The translations under genes and the position numbers were made by a program. This document shows, piece by piece, positions 50,249 through 60,618 of a stretch of 64,000 nucleotides of DNA (the stretch's first letter is position 1; the number at the start of each line of letters is the position of its first letter). Origin of the DNA: Chlamydoabsidia padenii (taxonomy: Eukaryota > Mucoromycota > Mucoromycetes > Mucorales > Cunninghamellaceae); contig JAIWND010000004.1 in assembly GCA_025330725.1 (NCBI GenBank), forward strand, positions 496,001-560,000. The letters run 5' to 3'. The notes beneath the pieces are model-generated. The model was not told the origin of the DNA. It ran no database searches and saw only the letters and a program-made list of their open reading frames with translations.

Positions 50249-51988
50249 GTAGAACCTATAAAGAAGACGTCATCTGTTAAACACAACAAGATGAACGATG
50301 GTGGTAGCAAATCAAAGAAGAAACGGAACAACAACAAGGCGACAGGAGAATACACTTACATCACCAACACCTCAACACATTTTGTACCCTCGAGGAACGA
50401 CTCAGTGGTTAATCAACATACGGAGGAAGACGAAGAACGAGACGTAGATTTAAACAACCTTCACTTGGATATCGGCAACTTGGATATTGTTGATGATGAC
50501 TTTTTACAACTTATCCACTCATCTTCCTCTAACACCATGACTCAGCAAACGACTATCAGTGTTGATGACATTGATGTTGACGACGACGACGATCAAAGCG
50601 ATAACGATGATGATGATGATGATGATGATGACGATGACATTGACGACTATGATTTGGCTGTGATGCGCGACTATATCGAAAATGTTGAATTAACTGAAGA
50701 AGATATTATGAACATACTGGACCAAAATGGTAATGATCAAGACTTGCATGAATACTTGGATAATTTGGACAGGGACGAATTGGATAAACTGGACAGATTC
50801 TTGATGCAGCAAGGTGATACTCTTTTATCAAGTGATGACGATGACGATGATGATATTGACAGGGATCTCTTGGCTTATGAAGAACAATACTTGACTAATC
50901 ATGGATTAGATGATGATGATGATGATGAAATCTCTCCTGCTATGTTTAGAGTGTCTTTGGAAGATGCAATGTCACAAATTCCTCCAGGTCTCAAACCAGG
51001 TAAGACATCATTAAAAAAAGAAAATCATGATTAGGTGAAACTTACAGGTTATGTGATTGTTTTAGGTGTACGAAATTGGTTGTCTCATGATAAAAAGGCG
51101 ATCAAGAAACAGAAACAATTAGAAAAGAAGGAAAAACGACGGGAAGCCAAGGTGAAGAAACAAGCCAAAAAAGTCCGGGAACCTGATGCTGCTCCTGTTC
51201 CCCTTTTGAAAATTGACAGGTACAGTAGGAAAAAAAATCCTTGTTACTTAGATACTTGTTACTGATATCTTCTTCTTTTTGAACTAGTCGCATACGAGAC
51301 TTTATCAATGATGATCAATTGACTAGGTTAGTAGACTACTATCAACATACTTTTTACTCTTTTACTAAATCAACCAACCATTATGTAATAGTTACCAATT
51401 TGCTCCCATGTCCAAACACAATCGGAAGCAACTTCATCAATTGGCCGTCTCCTACAATCTCAAATCAAAAAGCATCGGCACAGGAAAAACAAGGTATATC
51501 AAATGAAATCAAGGTTTCTCTATCATAATGATCAGATAAAACTAATTTGTTTGCTTCTGATAGAACACCCATTATCACCAAAACAGATCGGACTTTTATA
51601 CCGACGGATCGACGATACATTGACCGATTCATTCGAAACTCACAATCAGCTATGACAACTCCTTCGACACAAAAGCATCGCATGACTGATACGACAAGAG
51701 GGAAAAAGGCAATGGATGATGGGAAAAAGATGAATAGTGATCTTGGACCATCGACACATGGAACCGTGGTAGCTCACAATGCAGCTCCTATTACTGAATC
51801 CAATGTTGGGCATCGAATGTTGGCTGCTATGGGGTAAGTTCTTTTTAAAAGGGAAAATGAATGGATGATGAACTGACTTTTATCTCTGTAGGTGGAAAGC
51901 AGGAAGTGGCCTGGGATCTAATCAAGAAGGTATCACTGATCCAATTGAAGCGGTCATCCGTGGTAAACGAAGAGGATTAGGCACATAG
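49927..51988 (+). CDS. Sqs1-like G-patch and R3H protein (Prp43 cofactor)
   Basis: Seven exons: 49927..50152, 50250..50999, 51066..51219, 51288..51326, 51392..51493, 51564..51833, 51892..51988, giving 545 aa. Sqs1/Pfa1 activates the helicase Prp43 in splicing and ribosome maturation. An N-terminal RGR-rich stretch (about 6-40) suggests RNA binding. A long acidic Asp-repeat region is followed by a Lys-rich helix, then R3H (FAPMSKHNRKQLHQLA...GTGKTR). The final G-patch reads VGHRMLAAMGWKAGSGLG...PIEAVIRGKRRGLG. In intron 1, a run of about 39 A's is directly followed by the TAG acceptor, in place of a pyrimidine tract. The 39-nt exon 4 keeps frame. Confidence 0.85.
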
Positions 51989-52364
51989 TTTAGCATTACA
52001 TCACTTCCTTTTTATTGGATAAAACTATATTGTATAAATAAAACTTTGTTTGATAAAATAACATTGTTAGTGGGGATGCTTTAAATCCCGATATCCAAAT
52101 TTGGGTACCGGAGATTCTGGAAAGAAGACAAGGTGATCATATATATGTATGACATGATAAAAGAGTACTATGTTTATTGTGATAAAAAGAATAAACATAA
52201 AAGTCTATATACAGAATGATGATTTTTTTTTGGGGGGGGGTTATTGATAATGTAAAGTAAATAAAAGATAGTCTATAGTAATTACAAAGTGAGGGAGTAA
52301 AACAATATGGCTATTTTTCAATAATGGTATTCGAGTATGTATTGAGATAAGGAGAGAGATCCAA
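51989..52364. other. Convergent spacer, Sqs1-like / small basic protein
   Basis: AATAAA near 52037 for the Sqs1-like gene, and an orphan element CTTTAAATCCCG at 52079. No gene is seen. Confidence 0.5.
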
Positions 52365-52812
52365 TTATTTCCAATCACGTTTGCCCACCTTTCGAAGTGC
52401 TTGTTTTGCTGATATACGTTCTACCCGAGCTTCTACCTTGTCCGCCACTAACAAGGCTCTTGCCAGTTTCTTCTGTTTCTTGACGTTGACGGCCTTTTTC
52501 TTGATAATCGTCTTGGGTTTGGATACATTGGTTTGAGAGATCGTTTGGTTTCGTAGGCGAAGCAAATGAAGTTCAGCATCCATACGTTCTTTGGCTATAT
52601 AAGGATCGAGTTAGTAAGAAAGGTTTGTCTCTCTTTTTTTTTGAGGGGAAGGATTTACCTGTTTTTGCTTCTTCGGGATCCATCGAGTTGGCATGTTTAG
52701 AGACATTTTTAGGATCTCGTTGGACTAGGTTGAGAGACTAAGTGTTAGTAAAAGATGGTGTTGGGTTTAGAGTGTCCTTACATTTTTGCTTGGGTGTAGT
52801 TGCTTTTCCCAT
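52365..52812 (-). CDS. Small, very basic protein, possible nucleolar/ribosome-assembly factor
   Basis: Three exons, 52782..52812, 52659..52724, 52365..52594, give 108 aa (MGKATTPKQKFQRDPK...KVGKRDWK). I do not recognise the family. More than a quarter of the residues are Lys or Arg, in clusters (KPKTIIKKKAVNVKKQKK), and a helical RMDAELHLLRLRNQ segment lies mid-protein. Such composition is common in nucleolar or pre-ribosomal factors, but that is inference only. The second exon must start at the acceptor CCTAG (52725), because an earlier AG at 52740 leads to a stop. The three splice phases then agree. An element (GGCGGGAATTTAAA) lies about 90 nt upstream, separated from the start by a 36-nt A run. 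Confidence 0.65.
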
Positions 52813-52835
52813 CTTTGTGGAGTTTTCTGTTTAAA

Positions 52836-52875
<40 letters not shown>

Positions 52876-53134
52876 AAGGAAGGACACAATTTTTAACTTG
52901 TGGCGGGAATTTAAAAAAGGGAGGATGAGTGGCTTGAAGTCAGCACATTCATGCAGTATGTAGCAAGATCACCATTGTCTATGTTATATAATGATCCATA
53001 TTGTTTAGATCAATGTAAATACAATTTGACTTTATTAAATATCCATCTTTATTCTCCATTGGTAATAATACAAGTAACAAGAGGCTATACTAAAACATTA
53101 CAAAAAAGGTATATATCACTAATACACTCACTGC
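52813..53134. other. Spacer between the small basic gene and Asterix
   Basis: A 36-nt A run, one element copy (52902) and the Asterix 3' region. An 86-codon + strand ORF at 52951 overlaps the last Asterix exon and looks accidental. Confidence 0.5.
52902..52918 (+). promoter_or_regulatory. Recurrent element upstream of the small basic protein gene
   Basis: GGCGGGAATTTAAAAAA, about 90 nt before the minus-strand start codon. A 36-nt A run (52837-52872) lies between. Confidence 0.5.
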
Positions 53135-53750
53135 CTAAGCACCAATGCCTTCATCATCCGTACCAGCTGTATAGGCATTCAGAGCACGTCTATGGCTTAC
53201 ATATACATTGACATAGTAAGTTAACATTGACACAGCAGCAATCCTATATATATATGTGTATAAAGAGTCAGAGTTAGCAAGACGTAAAGGTCATGATGAT
53301 ATATGCATGTCACTTACATTGCACCATTGCCACCGAAAGAGTCACCACTTTTTTGAGACTTTCGACCGTTTAAGAAGGAAGACAAACCAAAGTAACTTGA
53401 TATCCAGGGAAGTGCCTTGAACTTGTTCTATTGACCATTATCATTATCATCATCGTCATCATCATCATCCAAACCATTTAAAAAGTTAGTTCTCTTTCAT
53501 TCTATCCGAGTGTCTAGTGTTGTCCATCATGTTATTGTTGTGTTCTTACATGTAAGAAGATGCCACCCATGGCTAGATTATGAATAAAAGAGGGGGTGAG
53601 AAGGAATGTAGTTAATTAATTGAAAGTGAGTTTTGATGACTTACCAGTATACATTGCGATACTACTGTTCCAATCAGAAGCATCATCTTCTTTACCAGTA
53701 AGCATATGGAAGGGAACCACTTTATCAGGACGGCGAGGATCAGATGACAT
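53135..53750 (-). CDS. Asterix (PAT complex subunit, ER membrane chaperone)
   Basis: Four exons, 53645..53750, 53550..53572, 53318..53427, 53135..53243, give 115 aa, close to the usual Asterix length. In animals, Asterix with CCDC47 forms the PAT complex, which shields polar transmembrane helices during insertion. The N terminus MSSDPRRPDKVVPF matches the SDPRRP(D/N)KVxP signature. The middle (AMGGIFLH, then KFKALPWISSYFGLSSFLNGRK) and C-terminal hydrophobic segment (IAAVSMLTYYVNVYV) give the expected three weak membrane segments. Exon 2 is only 23 nt, and its frame contribution is required. An element (GCGGGATTTGAATTTGC) lies 68 nt upstream. It is head-to-head with acyl-CoA oxidase (410 bp). 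Confidence 0.88.
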
Positions 53751-54160
53751 TTTCGTTAGATGAGGGAGAGAAAAGAAAAAAAAAAGTGGGGATTCCCAGA
53801 TCCGAGAGGTGGAAGGAGCGGGATTTGAATTTGCTTTTTTGGAGATGGCAGGGTCGATTCTACCAAAGAATAAGAGAAAGTTCATTTCTCTTGCATCTAC
53901 ATTGTACCAACAAAGGAAAAGACTTGAAAAACATCATACCATTTTTTTCATCAGTCAGGTGTGTGGATCTTTTATGCGGATTTGGATGTGGGGTTTATTC
54001 ATTTCAAACGGCTGTGCTTTCTCCCGTCGAATGTGATTTGGTAAGTTGAATTACCAAGTGTGGGGTATATTTAACCCCCGCTTTTGTCAAAAAAATTTAT
54101 AACCTTCTGGATTTTCTCTGCTTTCTTTCTTTCTTTCTTTCCTTTATTCTCAACAACAAC
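53751..54160. other. Divergent promoter, Asterix / acyl-CoA oxidase
   Basis: Element copy at 53818, a variant at 54070, and a CTTT-repeat leader (54118-54142) before the oxidase start. No gene is seen. Confidence 0.55.
53818..53834 (+). promoter_or_regulatory. Recurrent element upstream of Asterix
   Basis: GCGGGATTTGAATTTGC, 68 nt upstream of the Asterix start. A variant (TTTAACCCCCGC, 54070-54081) lies 80 nt before the acyl-CoA oxidase start. Confidence 0.5.
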
Positions 54161-54656
54161 ATGGCTCCCACGCGATTCCCTAAACATTTGAAACCTATTG
54201 CACCTCAAGGGCAAGACACCCTCCAACAAGAAAGAGCTAATGCATCTTTTGATATCAAGCAACTGACTGAAAAGATCTATGGCAAGCGGTATTTGGAAAC
54301 CAAGGAACGTATTTTATCTGTCTTGGTCAATGATCCTCTCCTCAGTGATAAATCTCATCGCTACTATACTGGACGCAACATTCGATTCAAAAAGGCAATG
54401 GCGGCTTCTAAAAGAATGGCGGAACTAGTCAAGTAAGTTGGTTTGAATAACCTATCACCATGTCTGGAAAGAAGAGAAGAACTCGGCTCTAAACTCGTCT
54501 CTTTTTTTCTGGTAATCTCATTAGGGAACATCAATGGACTCCTGAAGAATTCAACATTGCTGACCAACTTTTCGATGAATCTGGACCCGTAAGTGAATAT
54601 AATTACCCGCCCCAAAAAAGAAAAAAGTCGTAATAGTTGTAATAGCTAATTGGCTT

Positions 54657-54695
<39 letters not shown>

Positions 54696-56631
54696 AGTTC
54701 CGCTTACATAGATCCATGTTTATTCCTACCATTGAAGGTCAAGGTACTGAAGAACAAAAACGACTCTTCCTGGAACCAGCTAAACGGTATGAAATCATTG
54801 GTTGCTATGCACAAACCGAACTCGGCCATGGCTCAAACGTACGTGGATTGGAAACAACAGCCACTTACGACATCCATACACAAACCTTCATCTTCCATTC
54901 GCCTACTTTAACAGCATCTAAATGGTGGATTGGTGGACTTGGCAAGACGGCAACTCATGCTATGGTGATGGCTCGTTTGATCACTAATGGTAAAGATTAT
55001 GGATCGCATCCTTTTATTGTCCAAATCCGTGATCTCGTCTCTCATGAACCTTTGCCGGGTATTACGGTGGGTGATATTGGTCCCAAATTTGGTTTTGGTA
55101 CGGTGGATAATGGCTTTCTCATGTTTGATCAATACCGTGTCCCTCATGTGTCTTTACTTGCTCGATTCTCAAAAGTCGACAAAACAACTGGTGAATATAT
55201 CAAGCCTCCTAATGATAAACTGTCTTATGGTACCATGGTTTTTGTAAGAGCCAATATTGTTATAGGTAAGCTGGAAATACATGAGTTGGAGGAGGGGGGG
55301 ATGATAGTACTAATCACTTTTTATTGTAGAATCACGTTATGTTTTGGCTAGAGCTGCTACAGTGGCTATTCGGTATTCTGCTATTCGAGCTCAAGGCTCT
55401 GATGCTGCCAATCCCAAGAAGATTCTCGGTAAGGATGGCGCAACCAAGGTGGTGGAAACTCCCGTGCTGGATTATATGATGCAACAGTACCGTCTCTTCC
55501 CTATTCTTGCTCAAGCTTATGCTTGTCACTTTACTGGTGAAGCGATGCACCGTATGTATTATGAAAACCAAGAACGTATGGCCAATGGTGACTACTCTTA
55601 TCTTGCTGATCTTCATGCCTCTTCTTCTGGTTTGAAAAGTTTGACTACTACTATGGCAGTGGCTGCTATTGAAGAATGTCGTCGTGCATGTGGTGGTCAT
55701 GGCTATTTACTCTCATCTGGTCTCGGTCAATTCTACCAAGACTACCTTCCAAAAGCAACGGTAAGGACGAAAAAGAGAAAGAATGATATGTAACTCGGAT
55801 ATTCATGCCTCCTTTTTTTTTTTTTTTTTTTTGGTGGTGGCTATTAACTAGTGGGAAGGTGACAATTATTTATTAACACAACAAACCACACGATATCTAC
55901 TCAAGACATTCCGATCTGTCCGTGCAGGAAAGAAACATGACAAGAACTTCTCATCACAATACATGACGGAATATCTGGCACAACCCAAAGCACAATGTCC
56001 TGCCACTGAAGCCAGTGATTTCACCAACCCCGAAACCATTCTCACCATTTTCAAGTATCGTGTAGCATTTATGGTAGAACAAGCAGTCAACAGCCTGGAT
56101 GTAGAAAAGCGAACATGGAACGACATGCTGGTGGAAATCTATCGTATCAGCCGAGCTCATTGTCAATTGATCATGGTGTCCAACTTTTTCCAAGGCGTCT
56201 ACTCTGACAAGGTGATGGGTGATGCTCTGGGTGATCTGTCCATTCTGTATGCCTTGTCGACTTTGGAACAAGAAGTGGCGGATGTATTGACATCAGGCTA
56301 TGTCACTCCCGCCCAGTCTTTGCTGTTGAAACAACAAGTGATTGCTACATTGAAAAAAGTACGTCCCAATGCGGTGGCTCTGGTCGATGCCTTTGATTTC
56401 CCCGATTATCTCTTGAACTCTGCTCTTGGTGATTCTCAGGGCAAGGTGTATGAACGCTTGACTGAAATGGCTGAACAGGAACCTTTGAATCATACTAGTG
56501 TGGTGGATGGCTACGAGGATTATTACCGACCTTTGATCCATGCTGGTAAACGCAACTGGGAACTGGATGCTAAAGGCGTGGCCCATTTACGTGGCTATCT
56601 CGACAATGCTGGATCATCTGCAAAACTCTAG
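54161..56631 (+). CDS. Peroxisomal acyl-CoA oxidase (beta-oxidation)
   Basis: Five exons: 54161..54432, 54525..54588, 54698..55265, 55330..55760, 55852..56631, giving 704 aa. It catalyses the FAD-dependent first step of peroxisomal beta-oxidation, making trans-2-enoyl-CoA and hydrogen peroxide. Domains in order: the N-terminal helical ACOX part (ERANASFDIKQLT), the flavin domain (CYAQTELGHGSNVRGLETTATYD, KWWIGGLGKTATHA), the conserved VPHVSLLARFSKV region, and the C-terminal ACOX domain (RRACGGHGYLLSSGL, WEGDNYLLTQQTTRYLLK). The last three residues are AKL, a good PTS1. The donor at 55266 was preferred to one at 55244 because it preserves VRANIVIESRYVLARAA. Intron 2 carries about 29 A's just before its acceptor. 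AATAAA near 56702. Confidence 0.94.
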
Positions 56632-56941
56632 TTATAGATATATATAAAAGACGATCCATCCTCCCTTACCTTATAATTCTAGTGTAGTGTATCATTCCCA
56701 AATAAAATAGAACTCATCTTCCCCTTTAATATTTGCTTTTATCTCATTTTGCTCTAATAAAGAATAATTTGTCAGTTCGAAACCATCAATAAAAAAAAAA
56801 TTGGTAACATCCCTATCCTTTTGTTTATACCATTCATGCACAACTGCGTAACTTTGATTTTGACGTGATTAGTCGGTGAATGAAAATGTCAGTTAGCGAT
56901 AATACGAATATGAGGGGTTCATGCAACTTACCATTACTAAA
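56632..56941. terminator. 3' region of acyl-CoA oxidase
   Basis: AATAAA motifs near 56701 and 56757 follow the oxidase stop. Nothing else is seen before the Fanzor-like relic. Confidence 0.5.
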
Positions 56942-57794
56942 TTACACCTTGCCAACGAATAAGTGCTTGAATAAAATTTGTGCTGTTACTTTTGTTGCTG
57001 TTGTTGATGTAAAAGCGGGGTAGTCGATACTGGTCGCCGTTTTGTAAACTCCTTTCTTCAAAATGTTTATTGCTGCATTTTGATTCCGCCCCCGCCAAGC
57101 AAATCCAGTTTTTCTTCCAATGCGATCAGAGTTGATACAGACCACGATTCCTGAATTCAGTTTGGTACTATCCCGCTGCCGTGGGTGAACAACCCGGAGT
57201 CACAGAGACAACATAGTTTCGATGTAAGGTATTCATGAGTTTCATGAACTGTTGCCTTTTCCTTGAGAATTTGTTGTAACTTGGTTGTGTTTTGGCGCTG
57301 GTATCATTTTATTCTTGAACCATGATCATGACCAGCATCCCCATAAATCACACCTGGTTTGACTTGACGGGGTTTCAACTTGAGATCCACTGGGTTTCGT
57401 ATTACTGCTTTTGCAGCATATGCATTGGCCTTGCCGTTGAATCTTTCCATACCTTAGCCTTGCTTCTTGATCCATGGAGATTGGTGGTAGAATATGTGTA
57501 GAGTATATCTGTATTGCTGATTTTCATGTAAGGTCCCAATGTAAAATATGGTGCTGGTTGTCTTGGTTTTTTATGCACTTGTTCAATCTCCGGTAGATAG
57601 CCTTCAATGGCATTGATATTGGTTTGCCCCTTTTTTTTCTTCATGGCATGGCGGTTTCTTGAATGGATACTGATTCTTTGAGCTTGGATATCATTGGAGA
57701 GGACCTTCATCAACTTCTGTACTTGCTTTACATCATAATTTTCCATTTCTTCTTCCAGGGGTACGTACAAAACAATGAGATTTGATTTATGCAA
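56942..57794 (-). pseudogene. Decayed Fanzor/TnpB-like transposase relic
   Basis: Pieces of one protein appear in shifted frames. The upstream frame (57794..57402) is 130 codons and ends in a stop. A middle frame carries VIYGDAGHDHG, then HEYLTSKLCCLC (about 57195-57240), the glutamate plus TSxxCxxC zinc-finger start typical of TnpB/Fanzor RuvC-II. The last frame (57145..56942) carries GFAWRGRNQNAAINIL, the counterpart of RDxNAAxNI (RuvC-III). Here Asn replaces the catalytic Asp. At least two frame changes and an in-frame TGA separate the parts, so it is inactive. The family call rests on these motifs only. No flanking terminal repeats were found. Confidence 0.55.
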
Positions 57795-57902
57795 GTGAAG
57801 GCTGTGTTTTAATTTCAGATCCCGATTCTACATGAATTTCCCAATCCAGCAAACCAAGTGTCGTTGCCAGGGGTAGCCTAGGAGAGGAGTAATTCATATT
57901 TG

Positions 57903-57944
<42 letters not shown>
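57903..57944. repeat. A42 homopolymer beside the Fanzor-like relic
   Basis: Uninterrupted A run, a T run on the relic's strand, about 110 nt upstream of the relic's first readable frame. It could be the trace of a retroposed end or simple slippage. Confidence 0.85.
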
Positions 57945-57948
<4 letters not shown>

Positions 57949-58142
57949 TTTCATCATGATATGCTTATTATCGGGGTCAAAAAAAACATTAAAATTCCGA
58001 AATACCAAACAAAGATCGCCCTTTAATCGTCATAAAGTTTTTATTCGCCGTACACTATCCCCAAAGGAACCAAGCCCTACACTTGTAAATACTAGATTAC
58101 AAGTTGATGAGGCAAATGAAAGACTTTATTATAAAAAGGTTT

Positions 58143-58283
58143 ATTGCCATAGTAATGATGGATATAAATTAAACTAGTAAGATAGCACTACAAGTTAAGA
58201 TAATGATAAAGGATTGCTATAGTAATGATGGATATAAACTGAACTAGTATGATAGCACTACATGCTGAGGTAAGGATAAAAGA
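58143..58283. repeat. Imperfect 70-bp direct tandem repeat, two copies
   Basis: The segment starting ATTGCCATAGTAATGATGG at 58143 returns at 58213 as ATTGCTATAGTAATGATGG with about 90 percent identity. It continues through ACTAGTA-GATAGCACTACA to GATAAA. The two copies are adjacent and in the same direction. They lie in the gene-poor stretch next to the Fanzor-like relic. Confidence 0.75.
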
Positions 58284-58973
58284 TAAACTATAACACAGAC
58301 ATGGATTGTTACTATTATGATAGAGGGTGATTGAGATTGGGTAGGGGGTGTAAACGATGCTAAAGAGTCAGAAAGGAGGAGATTGAAAACGTTTAATCCT
58401 GGCCTTGACTAGAATTTTGACGGGAGGAGACTGATTTTCCAGAGGGATCGCCGAGCATAAAAAACTTGAGGATCTCGTGCACAACTCATATCGGGATTTC
58501 AATCATTATCGTGTGATGCATACAATGTCGAAAATACCCATAGTATCTTATGTGGGTCTATACCTTGTTTCAGCGAGGGTAGTACTATGCGTTACTTTTT
58601 TCTACACAAGTTTGCTTTATACAAACTCCGATTCATGCAAAAAAACGAGTTCATTGCCAGACTCTACTTGTACCCACCGAGTCCTGAATAAAGTGAAACA
58701 CACATCCACATAACATGACTAGATGGGCTGCAATTTTGGCAGTTTTTTTTTTTTTTTTTTATGGGGCGAATGGTCATTATAAATATACATCAAAGTAACA
58801 GGACTTCCAAAACATATGAATGTATTAATGATTGTTTAAACAAGACAGATTTTATTCAAGTTATGTACATAATCAAACATAAAAGTACTACAAAAACTAC
58901 AGGTTTCGGGGGAGGGGGAATTTATATACAAACATCACTAACCAACTATTAAAAAAAAAAAAAAAGTAAACGG

Positions 58974-60365
58974 CTATACATAAAGAATGGAGGAGGAAGG
59001 TTTCGATGATTTGCTATGTCGGGCGGTCAAAGCAGTTGCTGTCAGTCGAAGATCGTCCATAGTGTCACCTTCATCCACTTGATCGCCTTGACCACATTCT
59101 TCATCCACAGTAGTAAGACCTGTCTGTCTTGGTGTCATGCAATGTTCACCAATTGCCCGATGGACGAAATCCACAAACACCTTATCCGCCCGTTCCAGTA
59201 TCGATTTATCCTTGACCACTTCACGTACACAAAACCAATCATGCACACAATCTTCTGCCACCGTTTTCCATTGGACCCCATCGTTTCCAGCCTTTTCAGC
59301 AAATACCAGAGCGTCATCACGAAGCACCTCCAGATTACCCACATACATGAGCACATGAGGGGGCAAAAATGCTTGGAATCCAGTGTGTAGTTTAGCAATA
59401 CCCAGGACTTGATTACTTTCTGTTGTAAAAGGATCTTCTTGAGCAGGTTCAAAGTAATCGCGTTTGATTACCTTGGCGGTGTGTTGGGAGATGTAGTCAT
59501 ACTTGATATTTTCTTGCCAAGACTGGGAGTGTGTTTCGTCTGTCACCAAAGGAGACACCAAGATGGCACCCGCCGGTCGAGCAAGTTCGTTAATCATTGG
59601 TCCACCATTAGTATAGTTATCTTCATCCATGTCATCTGTCACAATTTCAAACGAACTAGGATCATGTGTGATAAACAGTGTTTCGAGTATGAGTGCCGCA
59701 CCTGCGCTGTCACCAATAGTTATCACCTTGTTTGGATCCACACCCATGCCAAGGATGAGTTGTTCATATGCATGCACAACATCTTCTACTGGACTAGGAT
59801 ATTGATATTCTGGTGCTAGTCGATAATTCACAGACATAATCATCGTCTTGAGGTTGTATGCCTTTTTCAGTTGTTGAATCCATTCAATATAAGTATCCAT
59901 ATACATTGTACCTACATTGTTTAAAAGAAGATTATTTTTTTTTAATCATTACGCAGTGTGTTTGTTTGGTTGTTGTTGTTGGTTTTTTTGTACTTTGGTA
60001 TCTACTTACATTTGCCTATACGGAATCCACCACCTGCGTCAATCAAAGAAGTTACAGTTAGTACCGAAGAAACAAGACTACTAGTGGACAATCTTACCGT
60101 GCACATTAAAGAGTACTACATCAGCTTGTTTAATGCGTTCATCAAGTTGCCTGTTATCCAAAAGAGAAACTTTTTCGCCAATCCAACAACCAGACCATTT
60201 AGGGTGTTTGACTTTACGAATCCATGGTTTATGACTTGATCGGGGTGTCGTGACATCGTTAAGAATCAATCGTGCTGCTGGGGCGGACATTGCAAATACT
60301 TTTCGTAGGATCTTGATCACAGTCGAAGGTGGAAGTTTACGTAAAGCTGTTCGAATACCCTGCAT
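58974..60365 (-). CDS. Alpha/beta hydrolase of the hormone-sensitive lipase type
   Basis: Three exons, 60098..60365, 60010..60033, 58974..59911, give 409 aa. It would hydrolyse carboxyl esters, possibly acylglycerols or steryl esters. The oxyanion-hole motif HGGGFR (about 89-94) lies across the 24-nt exon 2, and the frame needs that exon. VNYRLAPEYQYPSPVEDVVHAYE is the classic HSL block. GDSAGA (Ser near 166) is the nucleophile elbow, and DWF after VH (EDCVHDWF) supplies the His. There is no signal peptide. The N terminus resembles the family's helical cap. The C-terminal tail after the domain is acidic then Ser-rich. The element variant TTTTCAAACACCGCC is about 120 nt upstream. Confidence 0.85.
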
Positions 60366-60618
60366 TGTATTGAGAGTAGGTGTGTGTGAAGGGAAAAAAA
60401 AAAAAAAAAAAAAAAAAAAAAGGAAAAAGAAAGAAAAGGGGGCGACAAATGATTTGGTTTAGTTTTCATTGGCCTCCGCTTTTTCAAACACCGCCGTATA
60501 CCAAATCAAGAATGCTTTTACCCACGATCTTTTTTAGAAGACAAGACGATAAAAAAGAAACAATAAAGATTTATTACGGTAGGATATAAAACAAAGGAGG
60601 AGTGGGTGGGTGGGGATT

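Larger units (their letters stand above)
57795..58973. other. Gene-poor stretch next to the Fanzor-like relic
   Basis: It holds element copies at 57811 and 58490, an A42 run and the two-copy 70-bp repeat. A T18 run lies near 58741. No supported gene. Confidence 0.5.
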
